Of a stretch of 64,000 bases of DNA, positions 17,232-29,036 are shown piece by piece (position 1 is the stretch's first letter; the number at the start of each line of letters is the position of its first letter). The notes under the pieces are model-generated. The model saw only the letters and a program-made list of their open reading frames with translations, did not search any database and had not been told where the DNA came from. The stretch is from Proteus vulgaris. GTDB lineage: Bacteria > Pseudomonadota > Gammaproteobacteria > Enterobacterales > Enterobacteriaceae. Location of the stretch: the NCBI GenBank assembly GCA_901472505.1, contig LR590468.1, positions 3,323,501-3,387,500 of the forward strand, read 5' to 3'. The position numbers and the translations under genes are program-made.

Positions 17232-19874
17232 ATGCGAAAAGGCAGGAATAAAAACAGTTCCTACTTATCAATGACGAGGATTAACAGCATCAATATCAGC
17301 AACGGGACTTCCCATGCATTGGTGTTTTCCACTAAATCAGCCTGCTCTGGTAATAGCCGGCGATTTCTCTTTATAGGGTTTAAGCTCAATACGTTCACTC
17401 GTTTACTTTGCTTGTCTTTCATCCCCGGGTGTCTTGCTCTATCCTTGACGGCAGACGCCACTGAACTGAACCTTAATTTTATCCACGGTACAAACAAACA
17501 ACACGCTCCCGCTATTTTGCAAGAAGGCACTCGGTTTCCATCAGGACAGTATGTCGTTGATGTCGTCTTCAATCATCAGCCATTATCGCGCCAGATGTTG
17601 ACGATTAGCGCTGAAGATGCAAAAACGCTGTGTTTAACACCAGACTGGTTGAGCCAAGCACACCTATTGCTAAACTTAGACATGTTTAAAGCTCAATATA
17701 ACCGTGATAGAGACTGTTACCGCATTGGTGAATATCCTGCGGCATCGGTTCGTTTTGATTACGGGACTCAAACATTATACATCAGTGAACCGCAAGTGAC
17801 GCTACTGACGTTAGAGGCCGGTGATGATTGGGATTATGGCATCGCAGGTTTAAAGCTTCGTTACAACACCAACGTCAGTAAAGGTCAACAAAGAGAAGCG
17901 GTGTATTACGGCAACATTGACCTCAGTGCGAATGTCGGTCGTTGGGTGCTCAGTGGTAGCACCAGTGGGTTTTCAGGACGTGGCTTTGAATCACCACAAG
18001 CGATGGTATCCACAGTGGTTGCGCCTTTACGGGGTAATTTAGAGCTCGGGAAAACGCGCACTCGCAGTACATTGATGTCAGATTTTGGTTTCTATGGTGT
18101 CTCGCTACGTTCGGATAACAGTATGATACCGTGGTCTACACGCGGGTACGCGCCCATTATTTCTGGCGTGGCAAATAGTAAATGCACGTATTACGGTAGC
18201 GCAAGGTGGATATACTCTATCCTCTCAGGTAGTTCCTCCCGGTGAGTATGCACTGAAAGACATTTCACCCATTGGTAATGGCGATATTACCGTGACGGTA
18301 GAGGAAGAAGATGGGAGTCAAACAACACGAGTCTACCCGGTAACTACACTCCCTACTTTATTAAGAGCCCATGATTTTAATTACAACTTGTCAGTCGGTA
18401 CGCGTAGTGATGACAGCCAAACCAAAGGGGTATTTGTTGCAGGTAGTTTAGACTATGGTTTTGAACCGGCAACATTAAATTTGTCGGGTATATTACATCG
18501 ACAATATCAAGGGGTAGGCGTTGGGCTCAGTCGCAATATGGGGCAAATGGGGGGCATTAGAGGGCAGTGTTAACTTCTCTCGCAGTGTGTTTGATAACCA
18601 TGAGCCGTATTCACTTCGATTGTCTGCGCATACAGATGATCCACAAGAGCAAATACAAAATGCACGTAATGATTGGTTGTGGAATAGTTACAGCGGAGGG
18701 AGATTGGCATCCGGTCCGCAAACGGGGCTCAGTGCTACGATAAAATACGCCAAAAGTCTGGGAGAAAAAACGAATCTCCACCTTCTAACGTGGCGCTACA
18801 CGGGGGAAAAATATGTGGACTTTGCCAGTTTTCAATCCGCGTCAGGTTTGGCTAAATGAAAATCGCAAGGAACGCTATGAAGCAACGATTAGTCATGGTA
18901 TCGGGAGCTCATACCTCAATTTCTCTGGATGGACACAAAGTTACCGGAACCGCAGTAGTAATGACAGTGGGGTGAATACCTCCTTCAACACGAGCGTAGG
19001 GGCGGCAGCGGTTGGGTTGTATGCCAGTTACAGTCACACCCCTTGGTCACCCAATGACTACAGTCTTTCGATGAATGTCAGTATTCCGTTTGATATCGCA
19101 GGTAAGCAGCAGTTCAGCTCAACAGGCATTAATTATTACCGTAACAGAGGCACGCAAATGAACACATCCGTGTCAGGCAATCCGACTGAGAACATGAACT
19201 ATAACGTCAATGCCAGTGTAGGGCGCGATAACCGCAATATTTCTGTATCTGCAGGATATGCGATGGATACATTGCAACTGAGGGGGTCTCTGACTCAAGC
19301 CCATTACCGTTATGGCGGGAGCCAGACCTCGAGTTCACTGAGTGCTTCTGGGGCGGTGTTGGGAACGACCGAAACGGGCTTGATGTTTACTCGTGAACAA
19401 AATGCGACGGTGGCGGTGGTGAAAATTAAAGATATCCCCGGCGTGACATTTAATGGCTCTCGACCCACAAGTTACCGAGGGGTAACAGCACTTCCTTTAT
19501 CGGAGTACAGCCGAAATTATATCCGTATTAACCCGGATAACGTCCCAGATAATATTGACCTTTTAGATACGGTGTTCAGTGTTGTTCCGACGCGTCAGGC
19601 GATTGTGTACCGAGAGTTTGGTTATACACAGGTGAAGCGGTATGTATTAAGAATGACGGGGGTTGATAGAAAACCGCTTCCTCAAGGCAGTACGGTGTTG
19701 ACCTCAAACGGATTAGATGTGGGGTTTATCACCCAAGGCGGTGTTTTCTTAGCTAACTTGTTGACTGAGCCAGATTTTTTGACCGTAACGACTCCACAGG
19801 GTACACAGTGCCGAGTGAATATGACGGGCGTAAAACCGGATGCAAGAAATTTGACGGAGGTACATTGTGAATAA
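17232..19874 (+). pseudogene. fimbrial outer-membrane usher (three frameshifts)
   Basis: FimD/PapC-type usher that exports pilins through the outer membrane. The start ATG 17232 follows CAGGGG. In order: N-terminal domain from about residue 75 (ELNLNFIHG, FPSGQYVVDVVFN), beta-barrel with plug, and C-terminal domains ending TEVHCE. The frame breaks three times, each fitting one extra base: AAA at 18180-18182, a G6 run at 18549-18554 and TTTT at 18829-18832. Removing them gives about 879 codons, near the usual usher length. All three are homopolymer insertions, so sequencing error is likely, but real inactivation would abolish the fimbria. Confidence 0.85.
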
Positions 19875-20595
19875 TGAGTCTTTACAAAATAGTCGACATT
19901 GTCCACATGACCTACAAAATGAGCGTTTGGAAAAAAAACGCATACAAAGTGATTTTTGTCTCTTGCGGGTAACGATATTAACCATGGGGTTGGTGGCATT
20001 GATGTTAGGTGGCGCCATCACGTTGTTAATCCAGCAGGCAATTGCAGCAGGAACAGCGAGTACAATATTGACATTGAAATCTCGAGTGACGCGCGCCACG
20101 TGTAACATTCTCACCACCGATGGAGGTGTAGTACAACTGCCCACGATAAGCCCCACGACGATAGGCTCTGGTGAATGGCTAAGTGCGGTGACACCACTCA
20201 ATATTGGTGTGAATTGTTCATCTGAACCCGAATCCTGGCTGACCCTGTCGATGTCGGTGACGCCAACCTATACACGCAGTGGTGATTACGGCAGTGACAA
20301 TGATAAAGCCATTGGCTCTCGGCGGCCAGAAAACACAGCGGGACCGGATTTATTTTTGGTTGACAGTGATAACGGTCATCAATGGGTATCATTTACCCCT
20401 ATTTTAGCGAAAAGCCAAACAGATTGTGACCGGTATCCCGGGCAGTCTTGCGTGAATATGACGCCCCTGTTTCCAGGGAATTATCGTTTGCCCTTGGGGG
20501 TGCAGATGGTAATTCCGGTTGGTGATATACGCAATGAGATGATAGCCCCGGGTCTTTGGCAAGCAACCCTAAATATCGATATCACTTACCAATAA
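19867..20595 (+). CDS. minor fimbrial subunit
   Basis: A 242-residue pilin-like protein. The GTG start overlaps the usher stop by 8 bp and has GGAGG 6 bp upstream, so it is translationally coupled. An unusually long cytoplasmic N-tail (about 35 residues) precedes a hydrophobic signal/anchor segment (LGGAITLLIQQAIAAG). The remainder is a pilin fold: RVTRATCNILT and NIGVNCSSEP carry the conserved Cys pair, and it ends ATLNIDITYQ. An internal ATG at 19984 would give a conventional signal peptide. Probably an adaptor or tip-proximal subunit. Confidence 0.78.
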   Translation: MNNESLQNSRHCPHDLQNERLEKKRIQSDFCLLRVTILTMGLVALMLGGAITLLIQQAIAAGTASTILTLKSRVTRATCNILTTDGGVVQLPTISPTTIGSGEWLSAVTPLNIGVNCSSEPESWLTLSMSVTPTYTRSGDYGSDNDKAIGSRRPENTAGPDLFLVDSDNGHQWVSFTPILAKSQTDCDRYPGQSCVNMTPLFPGNYRLPLGVQMVIPVGDIRNEMIAPGLWQATLNIDITYQ

Positions 20596-20685
20596 TGAGC
20601 ATGCGCAAATTCATTTGAAACGACGGTAGATAACACATAAAACATCACCGATAACACACCATCGAGAACACAATAAGGACAAATA

Positions 20686-21386
20686 ATGATGATATATCGA
20701 AAACTGGGCTTCCTGTTAGTGGGGCTTCTGATTAGCAGTCAATCTATGGCGGCATTTACCCTCAACGGAACCCGGTTTATTTACGAAGGTGGAAGTAAAA
20801 ACAGCTCATTTGAAGTTACGAATCATGCAACTGATATGTGGGGTGGTCAGGTCTGGATTGACAATGTCTCTTTGCCGACAGATACCGTAACACTGATACC
20901 CGCTCCCACCTTTTTTAAGGTAGACGGTGAACAAAAGCAAGTTGTTCGCGTGCTGAATGTGAATGATAGCGTCTTACCTAAAGATAAAGAAAGTTTATTT
21001 CGCCTGAATGTGCAGGAAATTCCACCTGCCCCGAAAACGGGAAATAATGTCTTATCGCTGGCGATGAACACGCAAGTTAAACTGCTGTATCGTCCTGAAG
21101 CACTAAAAGCAGGTCGATCCGATGCAGAAAAACAGTTGCGTCTTGAGCAACGGGGGGGGAACAGTGTGTTGGTTAACCCGACCCCTTATTATTTTGCTGT
21201 GATGAAATTGTATGCGGGGCTTCAGATAAAGCACCGGTGATACCGACGTCTGCTCAGTCAACAGAAGCATTGAATACATTGGCACCGCATACTGAAGTAT
21301 CGTTGGGTAAAACGGTGACACTACCCATCACCATGACGGCAGTCGATGATTACGGCGCTAATCGCAACTATACCCTCGAGAAATAA
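20686..21386 (+). pseudogene. periplasmic fimbrial chaperone (one frameshift)
   Basis: PapD/FimC-type chaperone that folds pilins by donor-strand complementation. Signal peptide residues 1-22 (LVGLLISSQSMAA), first Ig domain with TRFIYEGG, the exposed VVRVLNVN strand and FRLNVQEIPPAP, then VKLLYRPEAL, all typical. The frame stops at 21240, but the rest of domain 2 (AQSTEALNTLAPHTEVSLG... ending RNYTLEK) continues in another frame to 21386. One missing G in the run at 21216-21219 explains it. About 233 residues when repaired, the normal length. Sequencing error likely. Confidence 0.85.
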
Positions 21387-21410
21387 CAGAAAATAGAGAG
21401 TCATTGTGCG

Positions 21411-22064
21411 ATGAAAATAAATGAAGATAACCGAACTAAAACGGATGTGAGTGAACATCAAACTTGTTGGTCACTGCTCACGGGGGCAGGTCTGGCACTT
21501 TTATTGATGGTTGGATTGAGTCGTGACGCCAGCGCGTTAACCATTACTATTCCGTATGATTATACCATTACGGCAAATACCTGTTGGTTAAGTCCTGAAA
21601 CCAGCGGAGGCTCAGGTTCATTTGTGGGGCAATTTGGCGATTTTACATTGGCATGGGATGGTGCGCTCGGTACAAGCGATGTTACGGGCTACACAAAAAG
21701 CATGAAGACATTTGGTTTCAATATGAACTGTGATGGTGATATCTATCAGCCGAGGCTAACCATTACCGCCACAAATCCTCAATATGATGAGCCTTCTCAT
21801 GTGATGTACACAACGGATACAACGAATTCAGCGATGGGATTTGCGATTCAATTTAATAACGATAATACCGACAGAACGCAATTAAATCCAAGCATAACCC
21901 CCACCAATGGAATGATGATTAATGTGTCTGAAGTTAACCCGGGTAACGTAAAAGTTATTCGACTGAATGCATGGCCCACATTAATGCCTGATAAATCAAT
22001 TAGGGATATTACGGGTGGGATGGATGTCAGAGGAACCGTGACGATTGAAGTGCGGTATAACTGA
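21411..22064 (+). CDS. minor fimbrial subunit
   Basis: A 217-residue secreted protein between the chaperone and the last pilin gene. A polar N-tail of about 18 residues precedes a hydrophobic signal (LLTGAGLALLLMVGLSRDASA). Two Cys residues (ANTCWLSPE, NMNCDGD) are spaced as in pilins, and the C-terminus alternates (GTVTIEVRYN). Little else is recognisable. Probably an adaptor or tip component; no lectin-like N-terminal domain is apparent. Confidence 0.7.
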   Translation: MKINEDNRTKTDVSEHQTCWSLLTGAGLALLLMVGLSRDASALTITIPYDYTITANTCWLSPETSGGSGSFVGQFGDFTLAWDGALGTSDVTGYTKSMKTFGFNMNCDGDIYQPRLTITATNPQYDEPSHVMYTTDTTNSAMGFAIQFNNDNTDRTQLNPSITPTNGMMINVSEVNPGNVKVIRLNAWPTLMPDKSIRDITGGMDVRGTVTIEVRYN

Positions 22065-22076
22065 GAGAGGGGCACA

Positions 22077-22691
22077 ATGAAGCTATCCATATTCCCTGTT
22101 ATTCGGCTGACGTTGGGGTTGTTCTGTATCATCCCGGGAGTGAGCTCTGCTGAAACGGTCGCGACGGCAGTCTATCATTTAAGCGCAAAGGTGACAGCAT
22201 CAACTTGTGAAACACAATTGGCGACATTTAATCACGTTAGTCCCGATATTGACTTCGGTCTTTTAACTGCAGAAAGTCCGGAAAAAACAAAGGAAATAAC
22301 TTTAGTGCTTGACTGTAGAATTTCTCCTTTTATGCCCCAGACCATAAAGCTCTCATTTGAGCCCTCTGCCACGGGTTATGTTGACCCCAATAACGAAGGA
22401 AGACTCTATTCAAGGGTATCAGGAAGTTCGCCACAATCGGTAGGAACAGGACTGTACTACGACTGGCAATGGGGTAATAACCTTAGCATAGATAATACAA
22501 TTTCGGTAAATAAAATATTTCCCTATACGGCCATAAACCTCAGAGAAAACTCAACGAACACGTATACTCTAGTAGAAGGAGGCGATGTTTACGATTTTTC
22601 TATTCTTATCACTCGGAGAGTGAATGATTTTTCTGAGGTAACAGCAGGAGAGTATGAGACATCGGTGACAGTGAATATCAGTTATCAATGA
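22077..22691 (+). CDS. minor fimbrial subunit
   Basis: A 204-residue secreted pilin. Signal peptide residues 1-25 (LTLGLFCIIPGVSSA), Cys pair in VTASTCETQL and LVLDCRIS, C-terminal donor-strand motif VTVNISYQ. The ATG follows GAGAGGGG. The stop overlaps the start of the next open frame (ATGA), a reverse-transcriptase remnant. Confidence 0.75.
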   Translation: MKLSIFPVIRLTLGLFCIIPGVSSAETVATAVYHLSAKVTASTCETQLATFNHVSPDIDFGLLTAESPEKTKEITLVLDCRISPFMPQTIKLSFEPSATGYVDPNNEGRLYSRVSGSSPQSVGTGLYYDWQWGNNLSIDNTISVNKIFPYTAINLRENSTNTYTLVEGGDVYDFSILITRRVNDFSEVTAGEYETSVTVNISYQ

Positions 22692-23377
22692 CATATGAAG
22701 ATATAAATAGCCTAAGCGTAGAAAAACGGAGGAATGATGAACATCTCTGGGCGTTATGGCAACAAGTAGCCTGTTGGTTGTGGAAACAACTCAAACCGCA
22801 GGTGGATACCCTGTTTTGCCGAAATGTTGGCGAACCGATACTGCGGGATCTGTTCAGGCAATACTTATACTACAGCATAGAAGATGGTGGTGAAATAGAG
22901 ACGCCTAAAGTTGGGATAGCGAGGAGCTGTTCGCTCAGCCCCTTGGTAGGAGCGAGTTTATTATACCATTATGACAGCGATTTTGGATAACGAGAGGGGA
23001 TTTATTATGCTCGCTATATGGATGATTTTATGGTGCTTGCGAAAACCCGTTGGCATCTGCGTCGGAGTATTCAGTAGCTTAATGAATACATGGATATCGG
23101 TAGTTTTGAAGTACATCCGGATAAAACCTATATAGGCCGGATACAACACGGATTTGACGGGTTAGGTGTGTATTTTGATAGAACGGGTATCACCGGACTC
23201 AGTGAAAGAGCAATAAAACGGCATCGAGAACGGTGTCTGCGACTTTACGAGCAAGCATGTTGTGATGGACTGCCTGAGGCAGAGATTAATGAACGTGTGC
23301 AGGCATATCGGGCCCGATGGAAAAATATGTATGGGGATTGTTGGATTCTCAATAACAACGTATCAGTACGTAGCTAG
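22688..23377 (+). pseudogene. decayed reverse transcriptase (YMDD) remnant
   Basis: One reading frame (22688-23377) encodes the C-terminal part of an RNA-directed DNA polymerase. It contains an altered GISxGCPLSPL motif (GIARSCSLSPLVGA), then YYARYMDDFMVLAKTRWHLRR with the catalytic YMDD, and PDKTYIGRIQHGFDGLG. The frame carries two in-frame stops: TAA at 22988-22990 just before REGIYYARYMDD, and TAG shortly before LNEYMDIG (near 23077). The N-terminal half with catalytic motif A is absent. This is genuine decay, not a homopolymer shift. The family resembles unclassified group II intron-like or retron-type RTs. The ATG overlaps the upstream pilin stop. Confidence 0.75.
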
Positions 23378-23749
23378 CAAAGCGGTATGAGAAAAGGGGT
23401 ACGTCATAACCAGTCGTTTCCTTTTCAATTTTGTTACTCCTATACGATAATTCGCCAATTACTGAAGCGAACTTAATTGCACTTTATTACCCATGAAATT
23501 AATAACTAAACATGGTAAGGGCATGATGACCCTCCTAAGGCCCGACCCGATAATGTAAGTCCTGGGACGACACGTCCTGTCTTTTATTGCCGATCTAGAT
23601 GATATTGCCGATCTAGATGACTCACTAACATAGCTCTCGACGATCTCCATGTGATTTCTCTTTCGTTAAATCATATGGTCATTCTTTCTATCTAGATCTA
23701 ATGTTTGGTGAGATGTTACTATCTCTACTACTTATGGAATGTTAAAAAT
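23378..23749. other. non-coding junction after the RT remnant
   Basis: 372 bp with no supported gene. It contains an 18-bp tandem duplication (23586-23621) and scattered stop codons in all frames. Confidence 0.4.
23586..23621 (+). repeat. 18-bp tandem duplication
   Basis: ATTGCCGATCTAGATGAT is repeated directly at 23586-23603 and 23604-23621, with the last base changed to C. Each unit contains GATC and CTAG. Origin unknown; it may be a replication slip or an element scar. Confidence 0.8.
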
Positions 23750-24370
23750 ATGCAATCGATCCTTAATTTTCTTTTTATGACACTCTCGTTAACCACCGTC
23801 CCTGTCTATGGTGCCTCCGTGGTTTTCCAACCCGTTAAACCTAATTTTGTTATGTGTGGCTGCACAGGAGTATTTGCCGATACTCGTACCACATGGGGAA
23901 CAGCATATATGTTACCTACCCGCGCCCTCAGTACACATACTGCATCAATTACCACACTATCTTTAACACAAACTTCTGTCTCGATCTCCCCTCAATATCG
24001 TAATTACGGTGTATTTATCAATACGGGGACATCAAAAGGCTGGATTGACCAATCCACATACTTCTACAACCGCTCAACAATCGAACTCCTATATGTCCTA
24101 TCGCACGATTACAAGGTACCGATGTAGTGGGTAGGGTGTTATCAGCTTGGTCTTCCGACGCTGTTTCATCCGGGTGTTCACCTTCAAACACCCCCCTCCC
24201 CATTACTCAGTGCGGCTAATTTGACAGATCTTGTTTTCGAAAACATTAACTTTTCCGAACCCATTGAAACTCGATTACTTCCTGGTAGACATACCGGAAT
24301 GTATCAAATTGAAATTCCTGAATCGCTAACTGATCAGACTTGTTCATCTATGAGTCACCATTACTTTTAA
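23750..24370 (+). pseudogene. secreted protein fragment, possibly fimbrial, disrupted
   Basis: Starts MQSILNFLFMTLSLTTVPVYGA, a clear signal peptide, followed by SVVFQPVKPNFVMCGCTGVF. The first frame stops at 24127. Coding-like sequence continues in other frames: ARLQGTDVVGRVLSAW with SSGCSPSNTPLPITQCG up to about 24220, then LTDLVFENINFSEPIETRL to SHHYF at 24370. So the gene is broken at least twice. The Cys content and position after a fimbrial operon would suit an adhesin or extra subunit, but I recognise no family and the call is tentative. Confidence 0.45.
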
Positions 24371-25089
24371 TAGATCCCGTGATTCTACGCTAAATCAGAA
24401 TTTGATGAGGAGAGCGTGAAGGATGAAATTATTGCTTGCAAAGAAAAGGGTATAACAGCGCTATCTGGTGCGAACTTTCCTACCTGATTTGTTGGAGTCT
24501 TGTATGATCATTAACTCTTTGAAAAGGACTATACCCTTTCTGGTGAGATTCATGTCTGGTAGCGCTTGCTAAGTTAGGTTAAACCCTGTCTGGATTTCGA
24601 AAATTTATATGTGTTAAACCTGTTTTTTTATCAGTTATCTTATGAACAACATCCCGAACGCTGAAGTAAACAACTTCGCAATTGGGACTACTTACAGGAG
24701 GTTTATATGAACCGGAAAGAGAGGTGGCATAGCGTAATTTTATTACAATAGGCGGCAATTTCCTTGAAAAACAGAGTGATGTACTATCAATCATGTTCAA
24801 TAATTATCCGTTGCTTATCTACGCCCAGAGGGAAGAGAGAACAGCAAGTGAATACTGCGCGATCACTACATCTCCTTAATGTTGCACCTCACATTCCCAT
24901 CAACACTAAAGGGTCGCTATACTGTTTATCACCAATTATTCCACGGAATCTAAATATTTGTGCCAAAATAAAAAGAAGAACTATAAAAATTAATAACCGA
25001 TAATCAGGTTGTTTGGGAAAAAATAATATTTAATAAAAAGCTTTTATAAATATATTACTAGCCAATAGCAACAATAATAAATGAATGTA
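24371..25089. other. degraded sequence without an intact gene
   Basis: About 720 bp. Short coding-like stretches appear in several frames (for instance EESVKDEIIACKEKGITALS near 24410, and NFLEKQSDVLSIMFNNYPLL near 24755), but each is closed by stops. None is identifiable. It looks like old coding DNA decaying between the fimbrial island and the iron transporter. Confidence 0.4.
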
Positions 25090-26161
<1,072 letters not shown>

Positions 26162-26354
26162 TTTTTCCCATCCCTGTTATTGTTTTATCAGAAAGATAGT
26201 AATGACTTATCTATTTTGATTTTTAAATATTCTAGAATAGTTAATCACCGCTCCTCAGTCATATTTCATTCTCTGTTTAGCGATAAAGTCTATGGGCTTA
26301 TTTATTAAATCAGAAAAAAGATGAGAGGTACGCCCACTCATAAAGTAAATAATT

Positions 26355-26388
26355 TTATATTCTCATTCCCATTCTCATTATGATAAAG
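26355..26388 (+). promoter_or_regulatory. possible Fur box upstream of the iron transporter genes
   Basis: The stretch ends ATTCTCATTATGATAAAG and holds several partial repeats of the Fur hexamer (GATAAT / ATTATC type) directly upstream of the binding-protein gene and in the divergent spacer. Iron repression is expected for FbpABC systems. The match is by eye and partial. Confidence 0.4.
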
Positions 26389-26424
26389 TATTTTGGTTTA
26401 CAAATCGATACATGAGGCTAATAA

Positions 26425-27444
26425 ATGAAAAAAAAGGTATCAGCTGCTTATTTCATCACTTACACTCAGTGGTGTTTTATTTTCAGAAATCGCTCAGGCT
26501 GACTTGTTAATTTATAATGGGCAACATAAGGATGGCGGAATAGAACAGGTTGCTGCGGAATTTACACAAAAAACAGGGATCCCGGTTAAGTTAAAATACG
26601 GGTAAGTCTTCCGAACTTGCCGGTTTACTGAAGGAAGAAACAGGATAAATCCCCGGCAGATATTTTTGTTGCGGAAAGTACAGGACCTTTCCTGTCATTA
26701 AGTGCTGAAAAATTATTAGTACCCATTAATGCCGATGCGTTAACCAATGTGAATTCTGAGACTATCCCTTCCGCATCGAAACAGGATTTTGTTCCCATTG
26801 GCGTTCGCAGCCGTGTTTTGGCCTATAATCCGGATAAAGTTAAAGAAAGTGACATTCCTAAAACATGGACAAAAATGGTAAATGATCCTGCGTGGAAAAA
26901 TCGTTTTTCTTATCACCCGGGATCAGGTGCGCTTGTTGATCAAATAGCCGTTTATAAAAAATTACATGGATTAGAGGCGACAAAAGCGTTTTTAGCTGCG
27001 ATGAAAGAAAATGGTCAATCAATCAAAGGGCATATGGCTGCGTTAAAGAAAATCGATCAGGGTGATTTGGATGTTGCAATGATCAACCAATACTATTTAT
27101 ACCGTCTTTATAAAGAAAAAGGCGGTGCAGACAATGTTAAGGCAAAAATTTACTACATGCGTAATGGCGATGCAGATTCAGCATTAAGTTTTTCTGCTGC
27201 CGGAATATTACGTTCATCACAACATCAATCGGAAGCACAACAGTTTATCACTTTCTTAACGAGCAAGGCAGGACAGGAACTGTATGTCCAAAATTCGGCA
27301 GAGTGGCCGGCCAATACTCAGGCCGTATCGCCAGTGAGCTACTTAGTGAAACTTGATAGCCTGGATCCGCCTAAAACGTCATTTACAACTAAGGAAGAAA
27401 GTGATGAGGCAAAAGCGTTAATAAAAGAGGCTGGGATCCAGTAA
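26425..27444 (+). pseudogene. ferric-iron periplasmic binding protein, FbpA/HitA-like (three frameshifts near 5' end)
   Basis: Binds Fe(III) in the periplasm for import. Signal peptide (LLISSLTLSGVLFSEIAQA) then LLIYNGQHKDGG, AAEFTQKTGIPVKLKYGKSSELAG and PADIFVAESTG, closely like HitA/FbpA. From 26749 the frame is clean to the stop and includes the Tyr-rich iron-ligand region (MINQYYLYRLYKEKGG). Three one-base insertions break the 5' third: an A8 run at 26428-26435, GGG at 26600-26602, and a G at 26643-26644. Repaired length is about 338 residues. Likely sequencing errors, but the neighbouring ATPase is also heavily broken. Confidence 0.82.
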
Positions 27445-27493
27445 TACAATTAATCAGAAAAATTATTTTTTCAATGAGATAAAAGGAGCTGGT

Positions 27494-29036
27494 GTGTTTT
27501 TTCATACCAGAAAAACAAAACAACCGCCGTTACTTCTGGCGGTTGTTATTGTGATTATTACATTACCAATGTTATTACCCATTCTCTATATTTTACAGTA
27601 TGGAATAACGTTAGATATTCATCAGACTTATCACCTTATTTTTCGTGCAGAAACATTTTTACTTTTACGAAATACGTTACTTTTGTGTTTTACAGTGACA
27701 TTGATAAGTGTGTTATTAGGGGGACTATGTGCATTTTTACTTGAACGTTGTCAGGTAAGAGGAAAGAACTTACTCAGTGTATTAATTAGTTTACCTCTTT
27801 GTATCCCGGGTATTGTCAGTGGCTTCACCTGGTTTAGCCTTAATACACGCATTTTTTCAGGCTTTTTAGGGGCAAGCCTTGTAATGACGCTCGTGTCTTT
27901 TCCATTAGCATTTTTACCTATATCAGCTGCATTAAAACGCATTGACTCAACGTGGGAGGAAGTGAGTTATTCATTAGGGCGTTCCCGGTTTTATACTTTT
28001 CTTCATGTCCTGTTACCGCAATTAAAACCCGCAATAGGCAGTGCTGTTCTTCTGATTGCTTTGCATTTACTGATTGAATTCGGTGTTATTGCGATTATGG
28101 GTTATGATACTTTCAGTACCGCTATTTTTGCAGAATTTGAGGCTTATTATAATACTCAGACGGCTGCGGTACTCTGTTTTGTCTTGGTGCTTTTATGTTT
28201 ATGCATTATTGGTTTTGAATTAAAAATCCGAGGACAGGCAAATCGGGTTCGTTCAGGTAAGGGGGGTTGTTCACCCACCAAAACTTATTTATTTAGGTTA
28301 TGGAGAGTGGTTTGTCATTGGATTTGTTTCTTTAATTTTTATTTTAGGTGTTGTTGTACCTGTCATTGTGTTATGTCAGTGGATTTATGAAGGAACGGCC
28401 ATTCATAGTGAGTATTTTTCCTGGAAAACCTATTTTAACGTCATTGCCGATACGATATTTATTTCGTTAATTTCTGCGGCAATAACAGTATTGGTTGCGT
28501 CCCCTTTAGTCTGGTTTTCTGTTCGTTATTCGAGTTTTCTCTCCCGGTGGCTGGAGCGCTTACCTTTTATTTTACACGCAATTCCATCGATTGTTGTTGG
28601 TTTGGCTATTGCACGATACACGGTCTTATATGCAGGTATTTTCTATCAGACCTATTATGTGTTAATTCCGGCCTATTTGATGCTTTATCTGCCATTAGCC
28701 CAGACAACACTGCGCTCTGCTGTGGAGCAACTTCCTTACCATATTGAAGAAGTTTCTGATTCTTTAGGGCAAAAAAGAGCCACTTTATTAATGCGGGTTA
28801 TTTTACCCTCAGTCCGTCCTGGAGTCATTGCCGGGCTGGCACTGTGCTTTTTGCAAATGATGAAAGAATTAACTGCAACTCTTATTTTATCACCTGCGGG
28901 TATGTCAACAATCGCCATTGAGATTTGGCATGCTCAGGAAGGTTTATCTTATTCTATAGTTGCTGTTTATGGTCTGTCTTTAATTTTATTTTCAGGTATT
29001 CCGGTTTATTTATTGAAAAGACATTACTCAGGGTGA
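27494..29036 (+). pseudogene. ferric-iron ABC transporter permease, FbpB/HitB-like (one frameshift)
   Basis: Fused two-domain permease with about 12 membrane segments. Two EAA-type cytoplasmic loops are visible: EEVSYSLGRSRFYTFLHVLLPQLKPAI in the first half and EEVSDSLGQKRATLLMRVILPSVRPGV in the second. The GTG start at 27494 has AAGGAG 6 bp upstream. A G6 run at 28261-28266 shifts the frame; removing one G joins the halves (GVVHPPKLIYLGYGEW) into about 513 residues, normal for FbpB. It lies 49 bp after the binding protein in one operon. Confidence 0.82.

Noticed and set aside
18521..18859. Separate 112-residue protein
   Set aside because: It is the middle part of the usher read in a shifted frame; removing single extra bases joins it to both neighbours.
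19749..20201. 150-residue minus-strand open frame
   Set aside because: Antisense to the usher end and the minor subunit; composition follows the sense genes.
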